From NCBI GenBank assembly GCA_039908535.1, contig JAMOAW010000023.1, positions 1 to 64,000 on the forward strand: a stretch of DNA of 64,000 nucleotides, read 5' to 3'. Below, piece after piece: positions 6,718 to 14,490 of this stretch. The translations under genes and the position numbers were made by a program. The notes below the pieces were generated by a model. The model was given only the letters and a program-made list of their open reading frames with translations. It did no database searches and was not told where the DNA came from. Source of the DNA: JAMOAW01 sp039908535 (GTDB lineage Bacteria > Pseudomonadota > Magnetococcia > Magnetococcales > JADFZT01). Position 1 is the stretch's first letter. Every line of letters begins with the position of its first letter.

Positions 6718-8636
6718 ATTAAAAACATCCTGGCCGCGATGGTAAACATTAAAAAGGCATAAAACCAACGCAAAATATAAAGGGGAACCACCGTGGTCAA
6801 CCACGCCCCAAAAAATCCACCCGTATAAGCTCCAGGAATTAAAATGAGAGCCATAATCAACGGTGTCGTAGCCTCAAAAGCCCCACTTTGCACCCCATGC
6901 ACCATGGCCACCAACGAACCCATCAAAGAGGCAAAAAAGACCAACACCGCGCTATTGGCAATGGCGTTGCGTAAGGGAATGCCTCCCACATAGCGTTGCA
7001 AAGGCACTTCAATCACACCTCCAGTAATTCCAAGAATACCGCTGATGATCCCCATCGGTAGTCCTAAAATGCCATCGCGCAGCAAAAAATTTTGATAATT
7101 TTCTTCAGAATGGGCCTGTCTTTTTTGGTTGGGTTGCCCACTCCCCAAAATACGAAAAGCCTGATCCATAATTGGGTTGACACGCTCATAGGTATCTTTT
7201 TTGGCTTCAGCAAGTTCCACCAACATTTTGATGCACAACAAAAAGGCAAATGCTCCCAATAAATAATTGATTATTTTGGTTTCTAAAATGTTACCAAAGG
7301 CATAGCCAATCACCACACCCGCCATGGCCCAGGGAACCATGGGGCGTACCACCTCCCAATTGTAAAGATTATCGCGTCGATAACGCAGAGCCGCCGCTCC
7401 ATACATAAAAATATTGGTGATATAGGCAACAGGGCGGACCAACAACAGTCCATAACCAAAAATAGACATCAATCCAGTGACTTTGATAATACCACCCCCC
7501 ATCGTCATCATGCCACCGCTGATGCCAGAGATAAAACCAAGCACCAATAATCCCACAAAGGTAGGTAAAGGATAGCCCATAATGCGCTGTGTGGGACCAT
7601 GGTTGGTATTATTAGGGGAAGGGGTATCTAAGGTGATGCTGGAGGTGAGAAAATTTTGTGCCTGTCGCCACCAACCATCCGCTGGACGCGAAGAGGGGAG
7701 AGGAGCCGCAACCATTTGGGTCGCGGCTACCGGAATCATCCCCGGCGTATTAGACTGCGGAGTCTGAAATCCAACGGTATTATTGCTATTGGGGGGTAAA
7801 TTCGGAAAAGGGACCACATCTTGAAAATGGTTGACCAATATCTGTACTGGAACCGCATATCCACGCAATTGCCCGGTATTGTCCTGAATGGCTAGATTGA
7901 TACCCAACAAGCGGCCTCGGTCATCCACTAAAGGCCCGCCACTCTGCGCCCAGTGGTAAATGGCATCGGTGCTGACCAAATGGGTTAAATTGGCTTTGCC
8001 AACTTGAATGGCAGGGAGTCCATTCCGTGCCATGACCCCACCCGTGCGTTGAATGGTTTGTGTGCCATCGGGATCCCCCCAGGCCGAAACACGACTCCCA
8101 GGTGGTAATGAGGTCAAATCTCCCAAAGAGAGATAGGCAAAAACATCTCGAGAAGCCAACTTGATCACCACAATATCGTGTTCAGGAACCGCTTTGACCA
8201 CCCGTGCCGAAAATTGTCGGGGACCATTTGGGGTTTGAACGCGAACTTGGATTTTTGTTAAAGAATCCAATAAATGATAGGCCGTTGCCACATAACCGTT
8301 CGGATGAATCATCACCCCAGAGCCAACCGTCACAAAGGTATCAACACCTGTCTTGCTCTCTTTACGAGTGCCAGCAATATTCACCAAAGCGGTCCGAACC
8401 AACGTCTCCACTGGATTAAGACCAGCATTTAAGGCCAGGGCAACGTTGGCATCGGTAAAAGGAATCCCCTCTTCGGGAGCCGTGTTCAATCCGGCTAAAT
8501 CAGCGCGATGGTCGCGTAATAAATGAAACCCCCAAGCAAAGGTACTTAGAATACCGAAAATTAAAAAAATTGCCGGATATTTCCAACTCAGTCGGCAGAA
8601 GGGGGCGTGAATGATGGGGGATTGTTTCCGTTCCAT
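6714..8636 (-). CDS. mamO: MamO, HtrA-like domain fused to a TauE/SafE-type membrane domain
   Basis: The 640-residue protein has an N-terminal membrane segment (about 20-40), a trypsin-like domain (about 85-275), a disordered linker and a C-terminal 7-8-helix TauE/SafE-type domain (about 355-640, GISGGMM...GGG). Residues at triad positions are H121 (AYHLL), D154 (EHD) and S232 (AQSGGPL). As I recall, Magnetospirillum MamO has Thr at the nucleophile position and acts as a metal-binding pseudoprotease that activates MamE. The two metal-binding His positions appear conserved as H153 and H270. Ser232 here makes residual proteolysis possible. It overlaps mamP by 4 bp. Confidence 0.93.
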   Translation of the reverse strand: MERKQSPIIHAPFCRLSWKYPAIFLIFGILSTFAWGFHLLRDHRADLAGLNTAPEEGIPFTDANVALALNAGLNPVETLVRTALVNIAGTRKESKTGVDTFVTVGSGVMIHPNGYVATAYHLLDSLTKIQVRVQTPNGPRQFSARVVKAVPEHDIVVIKLASRDVFAYLSLGDLTSLPPGSRVSAWGDPDGTQTIQRTGGVMARNGLPAIQVGKANLTHLVSTDAIYHWAQSGGPLVDDRGRLLGINLAIQDNTGQLRGYAVPVQILVNHFQDVVPFPNLPPNSNNTVGFQTPQSNTPGMIPVAATQMVAAPLPSSRPADGWWRQAQNFLTSSITLDTPSPNNTNHGPTQRIMGYPLPTFVGLLVLGFISGISGGMMTMGGGIIKVTGLMSIFGYGLLLVRPVAYITNIFMYGAAALRYRRDNLYNWEVVRPMVPWAMAGVVIGYAFGNILETKIINYLLGAFAFLLCIKMLVELAEAKKDTYERVNPIMDQAFRILGSGQPNQKRQAHSEENYQNFLLRDGILGLPMGIISGILGITGGVIEVPLQRYVGGIPLRNAIANSAVLVFFASLMGSLVAMVHGVQSGAFEATTPLIMALILIPGAYTGGFFGAWLTTVVPLYILRWFYAFLMFTIAARMFLI

Positions 8637-8659
8637 GTCTCAAGAATCGATCCTAGTCA

Positions 8660-8712
8660 TAGTACATGATGCCTTGCAGGCAAAAATAAAAAACAAAATG
8701 TTAAAAAGTACC
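8660..8712 (+). repeat. Degenerate family A remnant between mamM and mamO
   Basis: ACATGATGCCTTGCAGGCA followed by AAAATAAAAAACAAAA resembles the left end of a family A unit; the G/C hairpins are absent. It occupies most of the 82-bp gap between the mamM stop and the mamO start. Confidence 0.45.
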
Positions 8713-8718
8713 CTACCT

Positions 8719-9678
8719 TTAGGGACGACTCTTCAATGTCCCTTCTTGTTCTTCAGAGAGGCGTATCATCTCTTGGGTGATTTGATCAAATTCAGGAACA
8801 GTACCGGTTTGTGATTTAAAACTAACCCCGATCTCCCCATGGGTAGGAATGACCTCAATCACGGCTCGTGCCACTTTGGTGGCAATCTCTTTGCCTTGCC
8901 GAATGGAAAGGTCGGGATCAATCCCAATCACCAAGGTACACCATAGTTCTTGCCCGACCCACCGGGTTTGTAACTCTTCCAGGCTACGCACCCCCTCCAC
9001 TTTTAAGGCCTGCCCACGGATTTCGCGTTGCAATTTGCGTGGAGCACTGGCATCCATCAAGCCATGAAAAGAGTCCCAAATAACCACACCACACAGATAG
9101 ATTAAATGTAAACAAACCCCTAAAGCCACCAAAAGATCTAGCCACAAAATACCTAAATAGCGAGATCCAATAATGCCAAAAGCCACCGCAGCAGAGATGC
9201 TCACCTGCCATTTTTGATTTAACGATAAGGTGGTCACTAAATCGCTCTCTACCTCACGTCCCACACAACCAGTATAAAAATATAAAAATAAATTGGTACA
9301 GAGGCAGATAAGAGCAGTCCAAAACGCAATGGCATGGGGAGCTAAATGGTCCCCTTCTAGGAGGCTAGAGAGGGAATTATAAAACAGCCAACAGGTGATT
9401 AAAATTAAAAATAAATTGGTGACCAGCGATATTAAAAATTCCGCTTTACCATGTCCAAAAGGGTGTTCCTGATCAATTGGTTGTTGGGATACCTTACGTT
9501 GAATGATCAACTGAATAGAGATGGCCGCCTCTTTGATAGAATAAAATCCATGGGCCAACAAGGCTTGAGAACTGGCCAATGTGCCAATAAAAAAAAGTAC
9601 AATGGAGAGGAGAAGATTGACCGTCAAGCCAATCCAACCCACCAGCTCATTACAAATGACACATTTGGAATACCTCAT
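8719..9678 (-). CDS. mamM: MamM, CDF-family protein with a substituted metal site
   Basis: The 319-residue CDF protein starts with the MamB/MamM signature (C6, C9) and has HPFGHGK, the GCVGRE loop and a cytosolic domain from about 215. Its place between mamL and mamO is the usual place of mamM. Numbered alongside MamB without gaps, helix 2 reads H43, Y46, E50 and helix 5 reads N154, Q158. Characterised MamM proteins, as I recall, use Y46, D50, D154 and H158. Three of four ligands are therefore changed, so this is probably not a competent metal transporter. It may act as a MamB stabiliser or regulator. A more divergent CDF paralogue taking over the position cannot be excluded. Confidence 0.88.
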   Translation of the reverse strand: MRYSKCVICNELVGWIGLTVNLLLSIVLFFIGTLASSQALLAHGFYSIKEAAISIQLIIQRKVSQQPIDQEHPFGHGKAEFLISLVTNLFLILITCWLFYNSLSSLLEGDHLAPHAIAFWTALICLCTNLFLYFYTGCVGREVESDLVTTLSLNQKWQVSISAAVAFGIIGSRYLGILWLDLLVALGVCLHLIYLCGVVIWDSFHGLMDASAPRKLQREIRGQALKVEGVRSLEELQTRWVGQELWCTLVIGIDPDLSIRQGKEIATKVARAVIEVIPTHGEIGVSFKSQTGTVPEFDQITQEMIRLSEEQEGTLKSRP

Positions 9679-9727
9679 TTTTTAATAATAAACCCACAAT
9701 TATGCTGCTATGGTTAAAAAAAATCGT

Positions 9728-9887
9728 CATGCCCTGCGGACAAGAAGGGCACGGACAAAACCCTGCGGGATGAATCCCCCCCACCCTTTTTTTTTAAAGA
9801 ATTAAAAAAAAAGGGTGGGGGGGATTGGGGGGCGGTTCTCCGTCCCCCAAGGTCTTAATTTTTATTTTTCCGATACATGAACATGGT
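9728..9887 (+). repeat. Family A repeat between mamL and mamM
   Basis: A full unit with a slightly altered left end (CATGCCCTGCGGACAAGAAG) and the hairpin GGGGGGCGGTTCTCCGTCCCCC. Its right end CCGATACATGAACAT runs into mamL and encodes the last residues (HVHVSEK) and the stop codon of MamL. Confidence 0.88.
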
Positions 9888-10053
9888 AGACAGCCAACAA
9901 AAAGCCGCTCATAAAGGCACCGGCCAATACCAGAATCATCGGCATTTTTACCGGATCTCCAATTACAAAACGTACATGAATTTCATGCATGTTTTGTGAG
10001 GAAAAGATCAACAGCAGTATGGCGAAGATCAAAGAGACAATCAAATTGACCAT
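9862..10053 (-). CDS. mamL: MamL, small magnetosome membrane protein (LapA-like)
   Basis: The 63-residue protein has two membrane helices (about 2-19 and 38-55) flanking the SSQNMHEIHVRF loop typical of MamL/LapA-domain proteins. MamL is essential for membrane invagination. ATG at 10053 follows AAGAGG. The family proteins I know are about 78 residues long with a basic C-terminal tail. Here the frame runs into a family A repeat, which supplies the final HVHVSEK and the TAA, so the basic tail is missing or replaced. Confidence 0.85.
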   Translation of the reverse strand: MVNLIVSLIFAILLLIFSSQNMHEIHVRFVIGDPVKMPMILVLAGAFMSGFLLAVYHVHVSEK

Positions 10054-10079
10054 CGCAAGCCTCTTCCATGCCTATATTT

Positions 10080-10409
10080 TTACAATTTATCAGAAAAATA
10101 ACCCACAATTGGTAATCTCCAGGCCCGTCCCAACAAAACGGAGATTAAGCCCAATACCGAGAGTAAAAAGCACATAAAACTGGAGATCATAAAAAAGGGT
10201 TTGCCAATGCCTGGCAAAACCAGCGTAAAAACCGCCAAAACCTCCCATATCCAGAGGATCATTCCCTGACGGGCATGAAAGCGCAGATAACTATCTCCAC
10301 GATCCAAAATTAAAGGTACCAAGGCCAAAATGCCCAGATAACTCATCGCCGACATAAACATGGATCCACCATCGGTTTTTCGATGTAAAATATTTTGTTG
10401 TTGTGCCAT
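10080..10409 (-). CDS. mamF: MamF/MmsF-type magnetosome membrane protein
   Basis: From the ATG at 10409 (preceded by GGAGGG at good spacing) the protein has 109 residues and three membrane helices (about 18-36, 45-70 and 75-95). The DxRGDSYLRFHARQGMILWIWE-type core is that of the MamF/MmsF/DUF4870 family: residues near the first helix end and the FHARQ motif are diagnostic. MmsF controls crystal size and shape in Magnetospirillum. In that genus mamF lies in the separate mamGFDC operon; here it sits inside the main operon between mamK and mamL. The longer reading frame starting at 10442 lacks a ribosome site. Confidence 0.82.
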   Translation of the reverse strand: MAQQQNILHRKTDGGSMFMSAMSYLGILALVPLILDRGDSYLRFHARQGMILWIWEVLAVFTLVLPGIGKPFFMISSFMCFLLSVLGLISVLLGRAWRLPIVGYFSDKL

Positions 10410-10449
10410 GTTGTACCCTCCAAACCAATTAAATGTGTGCAATATCCCA

Positions 10450-11490
10450 TCAACTACCGATCACATCTCCAACTTGATTCCAATATTCAGCGGGCAATTC
10501 GGTTGCCAATTTCATGGCACCAGCACAACCGGCATAGTCAGGATCTTCAACACGTGCAACCCGGACATCTCCATATTCCTGTAAATGGCTCTTGATGACC
10601 GTGTCCAACCCGCGAATACGTGAGCCACCACCCGCCAAAATAATATTGGCAACGGCCTCCTCTTGGTCTTCGGGATCAAAGGAGGCGATCAAGTTTTCCA
10701 GGCTTTCTAAAATTTCCGGCACCATAGAAGAGCAGGCCAATCCCACCTCACGGGTGACATCAAAGGGGCGTGGCTTACCGCCAACGCGCAGTTGAATCAG
10801 GGCTTGAGCCGGGGGGGTGCCCACATAGGCATATTGCTCTTTGATCTTTTGCGCTATGGCCGGGGTCAGTTGTACCTCTGGGTAGGCTTCAGAAATGGCA
10901 CTGGTTAGAAAAGAATCCAGATAATTGCCCGCCTTGAGCAAAGTTACTTGGTCTTCGGGGGCAGGAACCGTTCCCTTCATGGCGCAAATGTCAGTGGTCC
11001 CAGCTCCAATATCAATGACAATGGCGTTGGAGAGCCGATTTAATCCATACGCCACCATAAATGGTTCGGAAACCACCATAGAGAGGCTCATCATCTCATC
11101 GGCCATTTTCAGCAATTGCGCCTTGTTGGTGATTGAAGCACGGGCGGGAACGCCGACAATACCGCAAATACGGTCATCGGGCTGCGGATGGCATGCCGTG
11201 ATAACATGGCGTAACAACTCCCGCGCCGCCTGGGTATCTTTGTCGCTCGACTCTTTGAGAACCCCATCGGCTAAAGGAAAATGGAGCCGCATATACGAAC
11301 GCTTTTCCAATGCCTCTTCTCCCACCACACTGGTGCGGTTGAGTAGTTTGACCCCAATGATATCTTTGGGATAGCCAACGACAGAGCGGATTTTAAATTT
11401 AGCTCCCCGACTGGACATCACCGCTGTACAGGAGGTTCCCAGGTCAATTCCTAAAAAAAGACGATTTCCACCGCTAGTCTGTTTTTGCAT
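10450..11490 (-). CDS. mamK: MamK, actin-like magnetosome filament
   Basis: The 346-residue protein shows the actin ATPase motifs: phosphate-1 GIDLGTSCTAV at about 14-24, phosphate-2 VIDIGAGTTD at about 154-163 and adenosine motif ILAGGGSRIRG at about 283-293. GVPARAS at about 113 is also typical. It polymerises into the cytoskeletal filament that aligns and moves magnetosome chains. ATG at 11490 follows AAAGGG. A family A repeat lies upstream, between it and mamE, and mamF follows after 40 bp. MamJ, which links MamK to vesicles in Magnetospirillum, is not found here. Confidence 0.96.
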   Translation of the reverse strand: MQKQTSGGNRLFLGIDLGTSCTAVMSSRGAKFKIRSVVGYPKDIIGVKLLNRTSVVGEEALEKRSYMRLHFPLADGVLKESSDKDTQAARELLRHVITACHPQPDDRICGIVGVPARASITNKAQLLKMADEMMSLSMVVSEPFMVAYGLNRLSNAIVIDIGAGTTDICAMKGTVPAPEDQVTLLKAGNYLDSFLTSAISEAYPEVQLTPAIAQKIKEQYAYVGTPPAQALIQLRVGGKPRPFDVTREVGLACSSMVPEILESLENLIASFDPEDQEEAVANIILAGGGSRIRGLDTVIKSHLQEYGDVRVARVEDPDYAGCAGAMKLATELPAEYWNQVGDVIGS

Positions 11491-11536
11491 AGTTACCCTT
11501 TAGTTGTGTGACCCTATCAGGAGTGGATGTTTTTAT

Positions 11537-11700
11537 GAACATAATGCCCTGCGGGCAAAAAAAATTAAAGGCCAAACCCTGGGGGATGAATCCTCCAGAC
11601 CCCCTCTTTTTTTTAAGAATTAAAAAAAAAGGTGGGGGGATTGGGGGGCGGTTCTCCGCCCCCCAAGGTCTTCTCAAGGTTGTAATTTTTGTTTTTGCCC
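11537..11700 (+). repeat. Family A repeat between mamE and mamK
   Basis: A complete unit starting GAACATAATGCCCTGCGGGCA, with both large hairpins; the right tail diverges after AAGGTCTT. On the mam coding strand it gives the G/C hairpin followed 13 bases later by a run of T, which resembles a partial terminator. Confidence 0.9.
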
Positions 11701-11778
11701 AATCCAATATGGCAGTTTATTCGTTTTTACCAATCATATCAACAAAAATTCACCCCATTGGTTGGGGCGTGGAATATA

Positions 11779-13749
11779 TTATTGTAGCATGGTAAAGAGG
11801 CGTTGTCCGTTGCGTTCCACCTCTATTAAGGCACTGCCCAATTGAATTGAGGATTGGATGGCCTTGTCTAAATCCCCCGCCCCGGTAATGGCCTCGCCAT
11901 TGATGGCTACGATCAAGTCATTGGCTTGAATACCCGCACGTTCGGCAATGCCACCCGGATCCACTTCACCCACAAGCCCGCCCTGCTTGCCCTTTAAATT
12001 GGGGCTTTTGGCCGCCTTGGCGGCATCAATGGGGGATAATTCCATGCCCATCCATTCAAATTCGGTTTTGGCGGGTTGAACAGGAGGCGTCGCTGCCGGT
12101 TTTGGCATGGGTTGCATTCCCCCTTGTGGCATGGGTTGAATGCCACCCTGTATAGGCATGGGTTGTTGTACGGGTGCCGCAACTGTTTGTCCCAAGGTGC
12201 CATTGCTAGGTTTTAAATAAAGATTGAGTCGTTGACCGTTGCGCACCACAGACATACGCATCTCTTCGCCGGGTTGCAGGGCCGCCAAAGCAATGCCAAA
12301 ATCTTCCGGTTGGGTCACGCGGCGTCCATCTAGCTTAAAAAGGATATCTCCGGCCAATACGCCAGCCCCTTGGGCGGCCGAACCAGGCAAAACACCGTCG
12401 ACATAAATGGCTTCAGAATAAGGCGACTGCAATGCTTGGGCGCGAACGGGATCTAAAGGAGAGAGTTGTAGACCAGGATCGTTGCCATTTGGTGTGGCCA
12501 TGGCTGCACTCAAACCAATGGCACCCCCAGGGGCAAAGGAGAATTGGTTGCCATATTTATGGCCTTGCCCAGGAATATGCAAACGTTGCGGGGTATCATA
12601 AATAAAACCGGCAACAGGTTGATTCGTTGGTAAAATTTCGTGACATGTCTCACAAGGTCCCCGATCCCCATGCGGGGGTTTGGCGTTGGCTTGAATGGGA
12701 GGGGGCGGGCGAGCGGCGATATGTCCGGCCCCACCATTATTGGTAGTTAAAGGCGGGGGGCTTATGTTTGGTAATTGGATGGTTTCTGTCAAAAATTCGA
12801 CAGCATCGTTGGAAGGAACGGCAAAACCGACTCCCGCAAAGGCATTGTTAGAGGTGTAAATGGCGGTATTGATCCCGATGACATACCCTCTGTCGTTGAC
12901 CAACGGTCCCCCTGAATTGCCACGATTGATGGCGGAATCGGTTTGCAACAGCCCTTTGTGTAATACGCCGCCAATTTCGATTGATTTGCGTTTCCCAGAG
13001 ATAATCCCCTTGCTCACCGTTTGATCCAGACCAAAGGGAGAGCCAATGGCAATGACTGGATCGCCTATGCGCAAAGCATCGCTGTTCCCTATCGGGGCAG
13101 GACGTAAGGGTTGATCGGCCTGAATCTTTAACAAGGCTAAATCCACAGTGGCATCTCGTTGCAAGACATCCGCTGGAAAACGTTGACTGCCTTGATCATT
13201 AAAAACAGTTACATATACATGTTTGGTGTTTTCAATGACATGAAAATTGGTTAAAATATGACCAAGCGTATCAAGAATAACCCCAGAACCAATGCTCTCC
13301 AAAGAGACACCTGCCGAAGGCTCTGCAAATCGCAAGCTAAAATTATTCGTTGGGGCGTTTTGTCCAGGCAGGGCAGGGGGGGGCGTGGGCTTTTGGTTAG
13401 AGGCGGCCACATTGACCACACTCGGCATTAAAAAATCAATTATTATAGCAAATGGATTGGCCGGGAGAGGTTGTGGACCTGCTAAATTGGTGGCCGCTAC
13501 AGTTTGCGCCTGAGGTGTCAGGGGCTGCTGAAGCGAAGACAATGGGGGTGTCATCGCCGTCACAGGCGTGGACTGCGAACCGACCCCTTGTGTTTGGGGG
13601 AGCTGGCTTTGTTGGAGACGTAGAGCCTGATCTGGTTTGACATTAAATTCAATATGCCAATAACTACCAATTACAATCAGGACCGCCGTGATCCCCACAG
13701 CATATATATATTTGTGGTATTTCTTACCACAGGTGGTTCCATATGGCAT
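11779..13749 (-). CDS. mamE: MamE, HtrA-like magnetosome protease with one magnetochrome motif
   Basis: The 656-residue protein has an N-terminal membrane segment (about 14-30) and a trypsin-like domain (about 145-330) with an intact triad: H170 (TNFH), D203 (TVDLALL), S279 (GNSGGPL). A single heme c motif CETCH follows at 366-370, then two PDZ domains (about 420-510 and 565-650) separated by a Met/Gln/Pro repeat linker (MPIQGG, MPQGGMQPMPK). MamE sorts proteins to the magnetosome and proteolytically licenses crystal growth. The homologues I know carry two CXXCH motifs; here only one is present. It starts 6 bp after mamI. Runs of eight G at about 13375-13382 encode a Pro linker. Confidence 0.95.
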   Translation of the reverse strand: MPYGTTCGKKYHKYIYAVGITAVLIVIGSYWHIEFNVKPDQALRLQQSQLPQTQGVGSQSTPVTAMTPPLSSLQQPLTPQAQTVAATNLAGPQPLPANPFAIIIDFLMPSVVNVAASNQKPTPPPALPGQNAPTNNFSLRFAEPSAGVSLESIGSGVILDTLGHILTNFHVIENTKHVYVTVFNDQGSQRFPADVLQRDATVDLALLKIQADQPLRPAPIGNSDALRIGDPVIAIGSPFGLDQTVSKGIISGKRKSIEIGGVLHKGLLQTDSAINRGNSGGPLVNDRGYVIGINTAIYTSNNAFAGVGFAVPSNDAVEFLTETIQLPNISPPPLTTNNGGAGHIAARPPPPIQANAKPPHGDRGPCETCHEILPTNQPVAGFIYDTPQRLHIPGQGHKYGNQFSFAPGGAIGLSAAMATPNGNDPGLQLSPLDPVRAQALQSPYSEAIYVDGVLPGSAAQGAGVLAGDILFKLDGRRVTQPEDFGIALAALQPGEEMRMSVVRNGQRLNLYLKPSNGTLGQTVAAPVQQPMPIQGGIQPMPQGGMQPMPKPAATPPVQPAKTEFEWMGMELSPIDAAKAAKSPNLKGKQGGLVGEVDPGGIAERAGIQANDLIVAINGEAITGAGDLDKAIQSSIQLGSALIEVERNGQRLFTMLQ

Positions 13750-13755
13750 GATCGT

Positions 13756-13974
13756 TTAGTCGAGAACGTCCTCATCCATAAGGGAGTGATCCCCTTTTGT
13801 TGTTTGGGTCTGCTCACGCATTCGAGTTATTCCAGCACCGAGGGCAACCAAGCCGAGCAAAATTAATAAAATGGGTACAATACCGCGCAACACTTCGGCT
13901 ATGGACCACCACCACACCGAAAGCCCCCACAATCCGAGAGCCATGGAGATTAAACCAAAGACAATATTCGCCAT
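13756..13974 (-). CDS. mamI: MamI, small magnetosome membrane protein
   Basis: The 72-residue protein has two membrane helices and the diagnostic core WWWSIAEVLRGIVP followed by a Leu/Gly-rich second helix (LLGLVALGAG) and a short polar tail. MamI is one of the few proteins needed for membrane invagination and for starting crystals. It is the first gene of the operon. ATG at 13974 has only a distant GAGGA site. The divergent intergenic region upstream (13975-14490) should carry the operon promoter. Confidence 0.93.
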   Translation of the reverse strand: MANIVFGLISMALGLWGLSVWWWSIAEVLRGIVPILLILLGLVALGAGITRMREQTQTTKGDHSLMDEDVLD

Positions 13975-14237
13975 TTTTTTTCTGTATCCTCATCAAACCT
14001 ACTACCCAAAGGGATCCGATTAGATTCCTTGTTATCTGCAAGCAAATTTCGTGCAAATCTGTAAAATTAATTTTTAATTTATCGATAATTTATCTGTTTT
14101 TACCATTTCTGACCAGAAGGCGCAAGAATGGCTTTTTTTTAATATTTAGAGTAAAGACCATAACCTATTCTAACCAAATTGGCAATCCCGTAACCAACGA
14201 AGGGAAATATTTTATAGAATAACAGGAGTGGATCTCC
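13975..14237. promoter_or_regulatory. Divergent intergenic region, presumed mam operon promoter
   Basis: An A/T-rich stretch between mamI and the plus-strand MamA-like gene. On the mam strand I see TTGCAC, 15 bases, then GATAAC-type sequence about 60-80 bases before the mamI ATG, a weak candidate promoter. No operator palindrome is obvious. Position is the main argument; the exact signals are unsure. Confidence 0.4.
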
Positions 14238-14371
14238 TCATATGATGCCCGGCGGGCAAAAAAAGTCAAAATCAAAACCCTGGGGGATGAATCCCCCAGA
14301 CCCCCTCTTTTTTTTGGGGATTGGGGGGCGGTTCTCCGCCCCCAAGGTCTTGATTTTTATTTTTCGATACA
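14238..14371 (+). repeat. Family A repeat upstream of the MamA-like gene
   Basis: Starts ATGATGCCCGGCGGGCA; has CTGGGGGATGAATCCCCCAG, CCCCCTC and a T run, then jumps directly to GGGGATTGGGGGGCGG and the tail ending TTTTCGATACAT. The A-rich centre is deleted. Confidence 0.88.
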
Positions 14372-14490
14372 TTTGACAGAAAGGCAAAATTTGTTCTGAA
14401 TACCTTGAAAAAAAATTGGATTAAATCCATTATAGCTAGATTCAAAAATACGACTCCACCTTTTCCATCGTCTCAACAAAGGAAGTCCCG

